Below are positions 7,725-14,664 of a stretch of DNA of 22,933 bases, piece after piece (the stretch's first letter is position 1; the number at the start of each line of letters is the position of its first letter). The position numbers and the translations under genes are program-made. Below the pieces are notes generated by a model that worked only from the letters and a program-made list of their open reading frames with translations, made no database searches and was not told where the DNA came from. Source of the stretch: an uncultured Pedobacter sp. (GTDB lineage Bacteria; Bacteroidota; Bacteroidia; Sphingobacteriales; Sphingobacteriaceae); the NCBI RefSeq assembly GCF_946479715.1, contig NZ_CAMLHF010000078.1:1-22933 (forward strand), written 5' to 3'.

Positions 7725-8219
7725 ATGGAAATCAAAACAACTAATGAAAGGATGTATGCGCTTCTTGTATTATTTGATATGCATACCAGTTTTTATTCAA
7801 AAGCTATTTCAGGAATTACTACCAGAGATGCGCATAACAGGTTGAATACCAAAGCTAATCATGTTTCATGGCTCGCTGGAAGTCTTGTGGAGCAACGTTA
7901 TGAATTGGCAAATATGCTGGGAATTTCGGGTAATCAGGCTGCGCACAATCTATTTGAAAATCATCAGGGAATAATTGAAAATGCTACTTACCCACCCTTA
8001 AGTGAATTTAATGAAGACTGGGATAAGATAAGTCCGCTATTAAGAGATGCCCTAATGAATGTTTCTGATGAAAAACTTAATGAACAGATTGATATGGGTT
8101 CTGAAAAAATGACTTCTTATGAATTGATCGCATTCATTATTTATCGTGAAGCAAATTGCATTGGGCAGATCGCATTGTGGCGCAGGCTATTGGGCTACGA
8201 GGCAATTAAATACGACTAG
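7725..8219 (+). CDS. DinB-superfamily four-helix protein with degenerate metal site
   Basis: 164 residues with the DinB/YfiT-like four-helix layout: a helix with MYALLVLFDMHTSFYSK, then ANHVSWLAGSLVEQRYELANMLG, and a last helix with YREANCIGQIALWRRLLG. Typical members bind a metal with three His: one in helix 2 (His46 here, in NHVSWL) and two in the last helix (HExxHxGQ). Here the last two positions read Arg141 and Cys145, so the usual metal site is broken or altered. The family includes thiol transferases (bacillithiol or mycothiol dependent) and many proteins of unknown role. First gene of a four-gene cluster with DoxX-like, VOC-fold and AraC genes. Cytoplasmic. Do not confuse it with DNA polymerase IV (dinB) at 13178-14260; the names only coincide. 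Confidence 0.82.
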   Translation: MEIKTTNERMYALLVLFDMHTSFYSKAISGITTRDAHNRLNTKANHVSWLAGSLVEQRYELANMLGISGNQAAHNLFENHQGIIENATYPPLSEFNEDWDKISPLLRDALMNVSDEKLNEQIDMGSEKMTSYELIAFIIYREANCIGQIALWRRLLGYEAIKYD

Positions 8220-8280
8220 AGAAAATATTATAAATTGAGTAAATTTATATTCTATAAATCAAACTATAAACTAAAGAACC

Positions 8281-8664
8281 ATGAAAATCGCAGTTATTGT
8301 TATCCGTACTTTAATAGGGTTATTGCTTTTATTTGCATCAATATCTTATTTTTTTAATCTTGTTCCACAGCCTGAGCTTCACGGAGATGTGAAAACATTT
8401 ATGTTGGGTGTAAATGCAACTGGTTACTTAATGAATTTAATTAAGATAACTGAACTTGTTTGTGGAATTGCTTTTATAACGGGGCGTTTTGTAACGCTGG
8501 CTAATGTTGTAATATTTCCAATTGTTATAAATATTGTATTGTTTCATGGATCTCTTGATCCTTCGGGAATTGGAGCTGGGCTATTTTTATTAATTGGGGT
8601 TTTATTTCTTGCCTGGTATCACCGTAAAAATTACGAAACCTTATTTATCGCAAAATCATTTTAA
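8281..8664 (+). CDS. DoxX-like small membrane protein
   Basis: 127 residues with four predicted membrane segments (about 4-25, 44-65, 70-90, 97-113) and a short basic tail (WYHRKNYETLF). The start RTLIGLLLLFASISYFFNL and the block LNLIKITELVCGIAFITGRF-like region (MNLIKITELVCGIAFITGRF at about residues 51-70) are typical of the DoxX/DoxD group. These proteins are poorly understood; some are linked to thiol or oxidative stress. It lies 61 bp after the DinB-family gene and 24 bp before the VOC gene, which supports one transcript. Confidence 0.78.
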   Translation: MKIAVIVIRTLIGLLLLFASISYFFNLVPQPELHGDVKTFMLGVNATGYLMNLIKITELVCGIAFITGRFVTLANVVIFPIVINIVLFHGSLDPSGIGAGLFLLIGVLFLAWYHRKNYETLFIAKSF

Positions 8665-8688
8665 GCTACATTGCCCAAATGCTTGGAT

Positions 8689-9111
8689 ATGGCAATTCTA
8701 AATTCATATTTGAACTTTGATGGAGATGCCGAAGAAGCATTTAACTTCTATAAATCGGTATTTGGAGGTGAATTTCTGGCATTGACCCGTTTTAAAGAAA
8801 TTCCGGAATGTGAAATGATGTCGATAGAGGATCAGGAAAAGATTATGCACATTTCGTTGCCAATTGGTAAAGCAAGCATCCTTATGGCTACAGATATTTT
8901 GAGTTCACTAGGACAGACATTAACTCTTGGTAATAATTCGTATATTTCTATCAGTGCTGACACTGAAGAAGAGGCGATTAGGTTGTTTAACGGCTTGTCG
9001 GCTGGCGGGGTAATTACGATGCCACTCGAAAGGTCGTTTTGGGGCTCTTTCTTTGGAATGTTTAATGATAAATATGGTATTCAATGGATGATAAATTATG
9101 AGTTTAAATAA
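8689..9111 (+). CDS. VOC-superfamily (PhnB-like) protein
   Basis: About 140 residues from the ATG at 8689. The upstream in-frame TTG at 8671 would add six residues but is less likely, as MAILNSYLNFDGDAEEAF is the usual beginning of this family. Features are SYLNFDGDAEEAFNFYKSVFGGEF at the start (a PhnB/glyoxalase-fold beta-alpha unit), IMHISLPIGKASILMATD, and an end WGSFFGMFNDKYGIQWMINYEF as in PhnB-like proteins annotated with a '3-demethylubiquinone methyltransferase-like' VOC domain. The reaction is unknown. Its last 14 bp overlap the start of the AraC gene, implying coupled translation. Confidence 0.85.
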   Translation: MAILNSYLNFDGDAEEAFNFYKSVFGGEFLALTRFKEIPECEMMSIEDQEKIMHISLPIGKASILMATDILSSLGQTLTLGNNSYISISADTEEEAIRLFNGLSAGGVITMPLERSFWGSFFGMFNDKYGIQWMINYEFK

Positions 9112-9901
9112 TCAGTTTTTTATGGCTCATCCGGCACTTCAGCCGTATATTGATGGTTACTTGTATTTAGATATGAATTTTTCTTGTGGTACAGGTTCGC
9201 CATTAAATATTTATCCGGTTGCCAGTACACAAATGTCCTTTGTGATTGATGAGCAACACACATTTCATGAGGTGGGAGAGGATAAGGTTTATCAGTATCC
9301 GCTTTGTTTTTTAGGATTACTTGATCATAGCCGAAGCTTCGATGTTTATCCAAAAGAACTCATAATGGTGATTTTTAAACCCTATGGTGCTTTTAAACTA
9401 TTTGGTATTCCGCAGCGTTATTTCTCAAATGAAGCTACAGATGTGCAGCTTCTTTTTCCTGAAATTAAAAATTTAACTGAACAATTGAAGGAGGTAGCAA
9501 AGATGCCAACTGCTGTTGTTGCCAGATTAGAAAACTGGTTGCTTAAGCGGTTAATTAGTGCCGAAAAAATTAATGTAAATGGTGTAGCGTACGCTTGTGA
9601 GCAAATACAGAAAAGCAGGGGGCTTGTTCGCATTGCCGAACTTAGCCGACAAGTAGGTATGTCTGAAACTAATTTGGGTGTTCAGTTTAGAGAAAAAGTA
9701 GGATTTAGCGCAAAAGCTTTTAGCAGGATTGTACGATTCAATAATATCAATAGTTTTATTACAGAGAATAATGCTGTTAACTGGCAGGAATTGGTCTATA
9801 AATTCGATTTTTTTGATCAAAATCACTTTATTAAAGAATTCAAGCGTTTTTATGGCTGCACACCGTCTCAATGGCATGCTGGTCTTTCGCAAGAACTTTA
9901 A
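9098..9901 (+). CDS. AraC-family transcriptional regulator
   Basis: 267 residues with an N-terminal sensor region (about 1-160, no named domain recognised; DUF6597-like start HPALQPYIDGYLYL) and a C-terminal AraC double helix-turn-helix. HTH1 lies at about 177-198 (VRIAELSRQVGMSETNLGVQF) and HTH2 at about 229-250 (WQELVYKFDFFDQNHFIKEFK), followed by the family ending GCTPSQW. The start at 9098 overlaps the VOC gene by 14 bp; an alternative ATG at 9122 would avoid the overlap. As last gene of the DinB-DoxX-VOC cluster, it likely regulates that cluster, perhaps through the repeated 12-mer upstream of the first two genes. A strong terminator follows. Confidence 0.9.
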   Translation: MSLNNQFFMAHPALQPYIDGYLYLDMNFSCGTGSPLNIYPVASTQMSFVIDEQHTFHEVGEDKVYQYPLCFLGLLDHSRSFDVYPKELIMVIFKPYGAFKLFGIPQRYFSNEATDVQLLFPEIKNLTEQLKEVAKMPTAVVARLENWLLKRLISAEKINVNGVAYACEQIQKSRGLVRIAELSRQVGMSETNLGVQFREKVGFSAKAFSRIVRFNNINSFITENNAVNWQELVYKFDFFDQNHFIKEFKRFYGCTPSQWHAGLSQEL

Positions 9902-9912
9902 TTTTAAAAAAT

Positions 9913-9947
9913 AAAAGCCGGAGTAGTATCCGGCTTTTGTTTTTTTT
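9913..9947 (+). terminator. Rho-independent terminator of the DinB-DoxX-VOC-AraC cluster
   Basis: A perfect 10-bp stem, aaaagccgga (9913-9922) with tccggctttt (9929-9938), loop gtagta, followed by g and eight T (9940-9947). It begins 12 bp after the AraC stop codon. Confidence 0.92.
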
Positions 9948-10118
9948 CATAGGAGGTGATTTTGTAATTGACGTTGAGAGACGTGATTGATATCTTTATC
10001 TTAATTACATTTTAAATCTTATGTGCCGGGAACAAAGTACTAAAGAGGCCGACACGATTAGTAGATTTGTTAACCAAATCGTTATTACAAACATAAGCAT
10101 GTGATATTTTTTTTACAA

Positions 10119-10134
10119 CTGTGTAAATACGCAG
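10119..10134. promoter_or_regulatory. Palindromic operator-like motif, copy 1 (before patatin gene)
   Basis: The 16-mer ctgtgtaaatacgcag is a near-perfect dyad (ctgtgta-aa-tacgcag, one mismatch). The surrounding 19-mer at 10116-10134 matches 11452-11470 at 18 of 19 positions, so the patatin gene is bracketed by two copies. It ends 54 bp before the patatin ATG, and a weak -7-like taagttttg follows at 10136-10144, which would place the dyad in or next to the promoter. Confidence 0.45.
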
Positions 10135-10188
10135 GTAAGTTTTGCAATAAAATATAAGTAAGTATATTTACGGTAACCCACATGTATT

Positions 10189-11244
10189 ATGAAGAAAATC
10201 CTTTCTATAGATGGTGGCGGGATAAGAGGGATTATTCCCGGGATGCTTTTAGTGGCACTCGAGGGAAAATTAAAGAAAGAAAGTAAAAACCCAGATGCCG
10301 CTATTGTTGATTACTTTGACTTTTTTGCAGGAACAAGTACCGGTGGTATTTTAACCTGTCTGCTACTTTGCCCTTCGGATGAGCATCCAACCCGACCAAG
10401 ATTTTCTGCTAAAGAAGCACTGGATCTTTATCTGGAGCATGGAAATGAGATTTTTAAAATGACTTTTTTTAAGCGTTTAAGAGCAAAATTTGGTTTGGCG
10501 GGAGAACGCTATAACAGTCAAATCTTTGAGGGGGTTTTGAAGAAATATTTTGGAAAAATAAAACTTAGCCAGCTTATTAAGCCTTGTATTATAAGTGCCT
10601 ATAATATAGAACTGCGTAAAACACATTTTTTTAGACAACAGAACGCCATAGTGCGTGGCGATGTTAGAGATTTTTATTTAAAGGATGTTTGTAGGGCAAC
10701 TTCGGCAGCACCAACTTATTTTAGCGTAGCTGAAATACACTCTTTAGCTAACGTGAGGTATCCTTTGCTTGATGGTGGGGTATTTGCAACTAATCCTGCG
10801 TTAAGTGGCTTAATAGAAGTTACAAAGGCATTTAATCAAACGAGAATCAATGATATTTACTTACTTTCTTTAGGAACAGGGCGCTCTAAAAGATCTTATG
10901 ATTATGATCATTTTAAAAAGAGCAGTGCAATGGCTATTGTGCCAGCTTTAATAGATATTATGATGAGTGGGGTTGCAGAAACGAGCGACTTTTTTTTACA
11001 ACAGCTTTTTCATTCTGTGGGGAAGGAAAAGAACTATGTAAGAATTGAACCCGGTAGTTTGGAAAGCATTAAAGAAGGCTTAGATGCCGCCAGTCCTGCA
11101 AATATTGAAAAATTAGTGGCCCTGGGGGACAAAACTGTAAGCGAAAATGAGCATTTATTAAACCAGATCGCTAAATTCCTGGTAGAGGAACAAAAAAAAT
11201 CTACTTCTAAAATGCCCTGGGATTTTATAAAAGTTGCACGATAG
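10189..11244 (+). CDS. Patatin-like phospholipase
   Basis: 351-residue patatin-family lipid acyl hydrolase. All hallmarks are present: oxyanion loop DGGGIRG at residues 8-14, nucleophile elbow GTSTG with Ser50, and the dyad Asp195 in LLDGGVFATNP. The order and length fit bacterial patatins of the CapV/plant-patatin type. There is no signal peptide or membrane span, so it is probably cytoplasmic and acts on membrane lipids from inside. CapV-type patatins are effectors in CBASS anti-phage systems, but no nucleotide cyclase, ubiquitin-like or TIR gene lies nearby, so a defence role is not supported here. It stands alone, with intergenic stretches of about 290 bp on both sides, and is bracketed by the palindromic motif at 10119 and 11455. 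Confidence 0.92.
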   Translation: MKKILSIDGGGIRGIIPGMLLVALEGKLKKESKNPDAAIVDYFDFFAGTSTGGILTCLLLCPSDEHPTRPRFSAKEALDLYLEHGNEIFKMTFFKRLRAKFGLAGERYNSQIFEGVLKKYFGKIKLSQLIKPCIISAYNIELRKTHFFRQQNAIVRGDVRDFYLKDVCRATSAAPTYFSVAEIHSLANVRYPLLDGGVFATNPALSGLIEVTKAFNQTRINDIYLLSLGTGRSKRSYDYDHFKKSSAMAIVPALIDIMMSGVAETSDFFLQQLFHSVGKEKNYVRIEPGSLESIKEGLDAASPANIEKLVALGDKTVSENEHLLNQIAKFLVEEQKKSTSKMPWDFIKVAR

Positions 11245-11264
11245 TTCTTAAATAGACGAACTAC

Positions 11265-11387
11265 CTAAGGAGTGGTTATTTTACATGCCTGGTAAAAACA
11301 GAATACAAATAAAATAAATGCTAAAACTTTTAATACGCCAATGGTATAACGTGTTAAAGATGACTTTTTTGTTTTTTTGAGATACAT
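11265..11387 (-). CDS. Possible 40-residue membrane micro-protein
   Basis: An ATG-started frame that reads MYLKKTKKSSLTRYTIG, then a hydrophobic run VLKVLAFILFVFCFY (about 18-32), then QACKITTP and a TAG stop. A basic head followed by one membrane span is what a real small membrane protein looks like. The YQAC could be a lipobox, in which case only six residues would remain as an entericidin-like lipoprotein. It is convergent with the patatin gene, 20 bp away. The second copy of the palindromic motif lies 67 bp upstream of its start. No family is recognised; chance is a serious alternative. Confidence 0.3.
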   Translation of the reverse strand: MYLKKTKKSSLTRYTIGVLKVLAFILFVFCFYQACKITTP

Positions 11388-11454
11388 GATGTTAATTTTA
11401 TTTATCCACTATTTAATATATACCAAAATTAACTGAGAAATGACCTGATATCAA

Positions 11455-11470
11455 CTGTGAAAATACGCAG
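11455..11470. promoter_or_regulatory. Palindromic operator-like motif, copy 2 (behind patatin gene)
   Basis: ctgtgaaaatacgcag, within a 19-mer (11452-11470) that differs at one position from 10116-10134. The dyad is ctgtgaa-aa-tacgcag, slightly less symmetric than copy 1. A TATAAT-like tataatttt follows at 11474-11482 and a hairpin with T run comes right after, so a short plus-strand RNA starting here is conceivable. Confidence 0.4.
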
Positions 11471-11485
11471 TTCTATAATTTTAAA

Positions 11486-11524
11486 ATAAAAAAATGCGCT
11501 TGTTTATTAATCAAGCGCATTTTT
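11486..11524 (-). terminator. Rho-independent terminator for the 77-residue protein gene (two-way)
   Basis: A perfect 13-bp stem (aaaaatgcgcttg at 11490-11502, caagcgcattttt at 11512-11524) with a 9-nt loop. On the minus strand it follows the stop codon of the 11536-11769 gene by 11 bp and ends in a T run. The stem also has A/T flanks on the other side, so it can stop plus-strand transcripts. Confidence 0.85.
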
Positions 11525-11535
11525 CTTATTCAAAG

Positions 11536-11769
11536 TCAATTTTCTGATCCCTTATTCTGATTCTTTTTGTTTTCATTTTTAGTCTCGTACTTTTCCAATG
11601 AATTTTCATGTCTTTCTGGTGCAGTTATATCTTTATCATCAAGGTATTCAATATACCTATCAATAGGAATATCTCTTTGATGTCCCGGTTTCGCATGTAC
11701 AGCTGTACCAGTTAGATTAGAACCGATTTCTTTAGGGACTTGCTCCTCATTTCCATTTTGATCATTCAT
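11536..11769 (-). CDS. Small hydrophilic hypothetical protein
   Basis: 77 residues, strongly polar and rich in Asn, Glu and Lys, with no signal peptide or membrane span and no Cys. The middle part, HQRDIPIDRYIEYLDDKDITAPERHE, looks like the only ordered section; the ending KNENKKNQNKGSEN is low complexity. No family is recognised. A terminator right after the stop codon and hairpins in the upstream spacer support a separately transcribed real gene. Probably a cytoplasmic, possibly stress-related, disordered protein; that is only inference. Confidence 0.6.
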   Translation of the reverse strand: MNDQNGNEEQVPKEIGSNLTGTAVHAKPGHQRDIPIDRYIEYLDDKDITAPERHENSLEKYETKNENKKNQNKGSEN

Positions 11770-11796
11770 AGCCTTAGGATTTGATGTACAATGAAA

Positions 11797-11847
11797 ACAT
11801 TTTTAAAAGTGTGTTGTTTTGAAAAATAACATCACTTTTAAAAATGT
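11797..11847. other. Long perfect hairpin in the spacer upstream of the 77-residue gene
   Basis: Arms 11797-11811 (acatttttaaaagtg) and 11833-11847 (cacttttaaaaatgt) are perfect 15-bp complements. The loop adds a bulged tgtt/aaca pairing. In minus-strand direction it lies 28 bp before the ATG at 11769 and after the next hairpin. It may end the upstream transcript or structure the leader. Confidence 0.5.
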
Positions 11848-11892
11848 AAGATCAATTGGGTAGATGTAGGGGGGTAGGTAAAGTAAACTTTA

Positions 11893-11922
11893 CCACAAAG
11901 CCAGATTGCTCTGGCTTTGTGG
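11893..11922 (-). terminator. Strong hairpin downstream of the PepSY-like gene
   Basis: Perfect 13-bp stem with a 4-nt loop: ccacaaagccaga (11893-11905) against tctggctttgtgg (11910-11922). It is 38 bp past the stop codon of the 11960-12271 gene. No T run follows on either strand, so it may be a processing or stability hairpin rather than a classic terminator. It shares bases 11893-11894 with a second palindrome, ggtaaagt-aa-actttacc (11877-11894), so the two cannot both form fully. Confidence 0.55.
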
Positions 11923-11959
11923 ATGTTAATTAAACTTTAGGGATTTTTGGTTCTTTATA

Positions 11960-12271
11960 TTATTGGATAATTTTACCGTCTTTGTCAATTTTCAAAGAAC
12001 CAGTTTCTGTTTCTTTTTTAACATCAACTTGGTAATATGTAGATTTGTCTGGATTAGTTACAAGGAACGCAGCTGTTGGAGTCCAAGCTTTAACCGGTTC
12101 AGATTGTAATGTTTTTTGAACTGGCTCAGGAAGGTCTTTTAATTCAACCGGAGCTTTTGTAACGCTATCTTGTTGAACAGCAACTCTAACTGGGTTTTTA
12201 ATGTCGCTTGCTTTTACTGTAGTTAATCCTGCTAATGCTAAAAATGCTGCTGATAAGATGATCTTTTTCAT
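11960..12271 (-). CDS. Small secreted protein, PepSY-like
   Basis: 103 residues with a textbook signal peptide (MKKIILSAAFLALAGLTTVKA, cut after about 21). The mature part has ELKDLPEPVQKTLQS, then YYQVDVKKETETGSLKIDKDGKII, a pattern like the small PepSY-type periplasmic proteins of Bacteroidota (a helix with LP..V...L, then a beta hairpin ending in a D.DGKI turn). The match is by eye and moderate. Function of these proteins is not established; periplasmic binding or inhibition is a guess. The gene is alone, with hairpins after the stop codon. Confidence 0.7.
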   Translation of the reverse strand: MKKIILSAAFLALAGLTTVKASDIKNPVRVAVQQDSVTKAPVELKDLPEPVQKTLQSEPVKAWTPTAAFLVTNPDKSTYYQVDVKKETETGSLKIDKDGKIIQ

Positions 12272-12444
12272 AATACTTATTTTAAAATTTCAGTTAAAAA
12301 TTCTTGTTAGTTATGTTTAGTCTATACTACATAATGATGCCTAAAGTATAAGTTTTTGGCATATATCTGATTTACAGTTGATTGTGTGTTTTGTTGGGTT
12401 TTGAAGTTGTAGAGAAACTCCACAGTTTGCTGAGTTTGGAAACA

Positions 12445-12478
12445 AAAAAGGAGCAACCAATTAAGGTTGCTCCTTTTT
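12445..12478 (-). terminator. Rho-independent terminator of the barrel gene at 12497-13075
   Basis: A perfect 14-bp stem, aaaaaggagcaacc (12445-12458) with ggttgctccttttt (12465-12478), loop aattaa. It begins 18 bp past the stop codon on the minus strand, where it ends in a run of T. The symmetric A/T flanks allow two-way use. Confidence 0.92.
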
Positions 12479-12496
12479 AAGGATTAAAAGTAATGA

Positions 12497-13075
12497 TTAC
12501 TGCATATCTCTTTGTACTTTACGTGCAGTACCTTTTCCTGGCAGATAAATTTGGAAACCTACTGCAAGACCCAGATTATGTGCATAAGCACTACTTCCAA
12601 AGCCCACAACACCATTATATTTAAGTAATGCTTCTAAGCCAATACTTGGTGTTACGAAATAAGTCCAACCCGGGCCAAAACTAAATCCTAAACCATTTGT
12701 TGAACCGCCAACAGAAGGATTTACACCCGAAATACCAACAGTAGCTTCTCCAAAGAATCTGGAATTGTTAACAACTTCATTTGCTCCTGTAGCACCGTAA
12801 TAGCGTCCGAGAGCACCAATGCCATAACTAATATCAGTACCTGCATCTTTAGCTGTTGCAAGACCAAAAGAAACATCGCCACCAAGTGCTAAACCATCTT
12901 GAACAAACCACGCGGCTTTTGGATTAATTTTTAAACTAAATACATTTGGTTTGTCCAATCCGAAAGAGATGTTAGATAGATTGGCACCAATCATTACATT
13001 GCCCTTCTGTATTTGAGCAGTTGCTCCAAATAACACAGTGACACATAAAACAAGAGTTAAAGTTAATTTTTTCAT
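12497..13075 (-). CDS. Small outer-membrane beta-barrel protein (porin-family)
   Basis: 192 residues with a signal peptide (MKKLTLTLVLCVTVLFGATAQ, cut after Ala20). Alternating strands include GNVMIGANLSNISFGL, FSLKINPKAAWFVQDGLALGGDVSFGLA, FFGEATVGISGV, GLGFSFGPGWTYFVTPSIGLEALLKYNG and AHNLGLAVGFQIYL. The end, PGKGTARKVQRDMQ, adds a short basic tail after the last strand, which is unusual since such barrels normally end at an aromatic residue. It is distinct in sequence from the barrel at 2409-2978. Single gene with its own terminator; downstream in orientation of DNA polymerase IV with 102 bp between. Confidence 0.85.
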   Translation of the reverse strand: MKKLTLTLVLCVTVLFGATAQIQKGNVMIGANLSNISFGLDKPNVFSLKINPKAAWFVQDGLALGGDVSFGLATAKDAGTDISYGIGALGRYYGATGANEVVNNSRFFGEATVGISGVNPSVGGSTNGLGFSFGPGWTYFVTPSIGLEALLKYNGVVGFGSSAYAHNLGLAVGFQIYLPGKGTARKVQRDMQ

Positions 13076-13177
13076 AGCTCGATTTTTTAATTATATAATA
13101 AGTTAACAAATCATGAAGTTTTTTGTTTACGAAATGTATAAAAAGGATTTAAAAGATTGATAGGTAGTTGAGTTAAC

Positions 13178-14260
13178 TTACTCAAATAGCTGAAGTTGAT
13201 ATGGATCACCTGAGCGGGAAGAAATCTGGATTTCATTGAAATTAGAAAGAGATATACCAAGTAATCTTACCTTTTTATCTACTAAATCAGTATTTTCTAG
13301 AAGCAGTTTCGCGGTATCTATTATGATCTGATAATCGGAAACGGGATTTGGAAAAGATTGATTCCTTGTGATCTGTTTAAAATCACTATATTTTATTTTA
13401 AGTGTAATGGTTCTTCCCTTAAGCTGATTCTTGTTTAAACGAATTGCCAATTTATCTGCTAGTTTGCCTAGTTCAGTGTGCATTTCTTCAATCGTGATTA
13501 AGTCGTGCTCAAAAGTGTCTTCAACAGCAAGAGACTTTGTTTGCCTTTCTGACTGAACAGCTCGTTGATCGATACCTCTTACAATTGCATAATAGAATTT
13601 ACCTACCTTACCAAAGTATTTAATAAGCTCCTGTTCAGAAAGCCTTTTAAGATCTGCTCCTGTATGCAACTGCATACTTTTCATTTTTTTTGCGGTGACT
13701 TTACCAACTCCAAAAAAACGCTCAACCGGAAGCTTTTCCATAAAGCTTTCGATTTTTGAAGGGCCAATGAACGTTAGCCCATCTGGTTTATTCATATCAG
13801 ATGCTATTTTTGCAACAAATTTACCAGATGACACTCCGGCAGAAGCAGTTAAGTTAAGCTCATCTTTAATGGCCTGCTTAATTTGTTTAGCTATCTCTAA
13901 TGCTGAACCTATATTTAACTTATCTTCGGTTACGTCAAGGTATGCCTCGTCTAGCGATAATGGTTCGATAAGATCAGTATATCGACTAAAAATCTCTCTG
14001 ATATGTATAGAAACAGCTTTGTAAGCATCAAATCTTGGCCGTACAAATATGATTTCAGGACAAAGTTGAAGTGCTTGTCTCGAAGGCATTGCTGATTTAA
14101 CTCCAAATTTGCGTGCCTCGTAACTTGCGGTAGCCACAACTCCTCGTCCATCAGGTGAGCCGCCAACAGCAATTGGTTTTCCTTTGAACTCAGGAAAATC
14201 ACGCTGTTCAACTGATGCATAAAATGCATCCATATCAATATGGATTATTTTTCTGATCAC
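13178..14260 (-). CDS. dinB: DNA polymerase IV (Y-family translesion polymerase)
   Basis: 360 residues, near the usual 350. The Y-family catalytic residues are present: Asp9 in HIDMDAFYASVE, and Asp104-Glu105 in PLSLDEAYLDV, with Phe13 as steric gate. The palm/fingers part holds VGGSPDGRGVVATASYEAR and GVKSAMPS; the helix-hairpin-helix thumb is around 170-215 (VERFFGVGKVTAKKM); the little finger follows to about 345. The ending PYQLQLFE fits a beta-clamp binding motif QLxLF. It bypasses lesions during DNA damage. A TACTTTTG that matches the Bacteroidota -7 element lies 25-32 bp upstream of the start; no LexA-like palindrome is obvious. Divergent from the 82-residue gene. Confidence 0.97.
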   Translation of the reverse strand: MIRKIIHIDMDAFYASVEQRDFPEFKGKPIAVGGSPDGRGVVATASYEARKFGVKSAMPSRQALQLCPEIIFVRPRFDAYKAVSIHIREIFSRYTDLIEPLSLDEAYLDVTEDKLNIGSALEIAKQIKQAIKDELNLTASAGVSSGKFVAKIASDMNKPDGLTFIGPSKIESFMEKLPVERFFGVGKVTAKKMKSMQLHTGADLKRLSEQELIKYFGKVGKFYYAIVRGIDQRAVQSERQTKSLAVEDTFEHDLITIEEMHTELGKLADKLAIRLNKNQLKGRTITLKIKYSDFKQITRNQSFPNPVSDYQIIIDTAKLLLENTDLVDKKVRLLGISLSNFNEIQISSRSGDPYQLQLFE

Positions 14261-14284
14261 AGTTTAAATTTAGGCATTCCTTTA

Positions 14285-14292
14285 CAAAAGTA
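14285..14292 (-). promoter_or_regulatory. Candidate -7 element (TAnnTTTG) for the DNA polymerase IV gene
   Basis: On the minus strand the sequence reads TACTTTTG, a full match to the TAnnTTTG consensus, 24 bp before the ATG. A clear TTTG -33 element at the expected spacing is not seen, so this is tentative. Confidence 0.3.
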
Positions 14293-14351
14293 TTTTAATG
14301 AGGAAACAATAACGTTGTTTATATGTTTTTAAACAAAATAAAGACATTAAT

Positions 14352-14600
14352 ATGCAAAAAGATTTAAATCCGTATGAATTTACTCTGGAAATTAAAGGCG
14401 ATCCAAGTGCTATAAGAGTAGAAATACCAAAAGAAGGGGACTATATTGTATATGTTAATGGCGAAAGGACCGGACACATATATTGCATTAAGGGAAGCAA
14501 TTCTGTGCAATGGAAAACTACAGATCATATTAGTCAGGAGCTTGTCGATGAAATAGGAGCGCACATTGAAGTTTTGGAAAGCAAAATCGGACAATCTTAA
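14352..14600 (+). CDS. Small hypothetical protein, probably one compact alpha/beta domain
   Basis: 82 residues, no signal peptide, no membrane span. It reads as beta strands (YEFTLEIKGD, AIRVEIPKEGDYIVYVNGERTGHIYCIKG, VQWKTTD) followed by a helix (ISQELVDEIGAHIEVLESKIG). No family is recognised. The codon pattern and the compact beta-then-helix plan suggest a true protein. It is divergent from DNA polymerase IV and 64 bp before the oxidoreductase gene. Confidence 0.65.
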   Translation: MQKDLNPYEFTLEIKGDPSAIRVEIPKEGDYIVYVNGERTGHIYCIKGSNSVQWKTTDHISQELVDEIGAHIEVLESKIGQS

Positions 14601-14664
14601 TCTTAATCGATTCAAGCTTCTTATATTGCCACAGAAATCAATTGTTATATTGAGGCAATAAACT

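Noticed and set aside
8671..8688. TTG at 8671 as start of the VOC gene.
   Set aside because: The ATG at 8689 matches the common family start; the extra six residues (LPKCLD by reading) have no counterpart in the fold.
9951..9970. Perfect Shine-Dalgarno-like aggaggtgat followed 7 nt later by a TTG and a 15-codon frame.
   Set aside because: The frame is very short with no protein-like features, lies right behind a terminator, and Bacteroidota rely little on Shine-Dalgarno pairing. Most likely chance.
10189..11244. Patatin gene as effector of a CBASS anti-phage system.
   Set aside because: No cyclic-nucleotide synthase, E1/E2/JAB or HORMA/TRIP13-like gene is adjacent; neighbours are small hypothetical genes and an AraC cluster.
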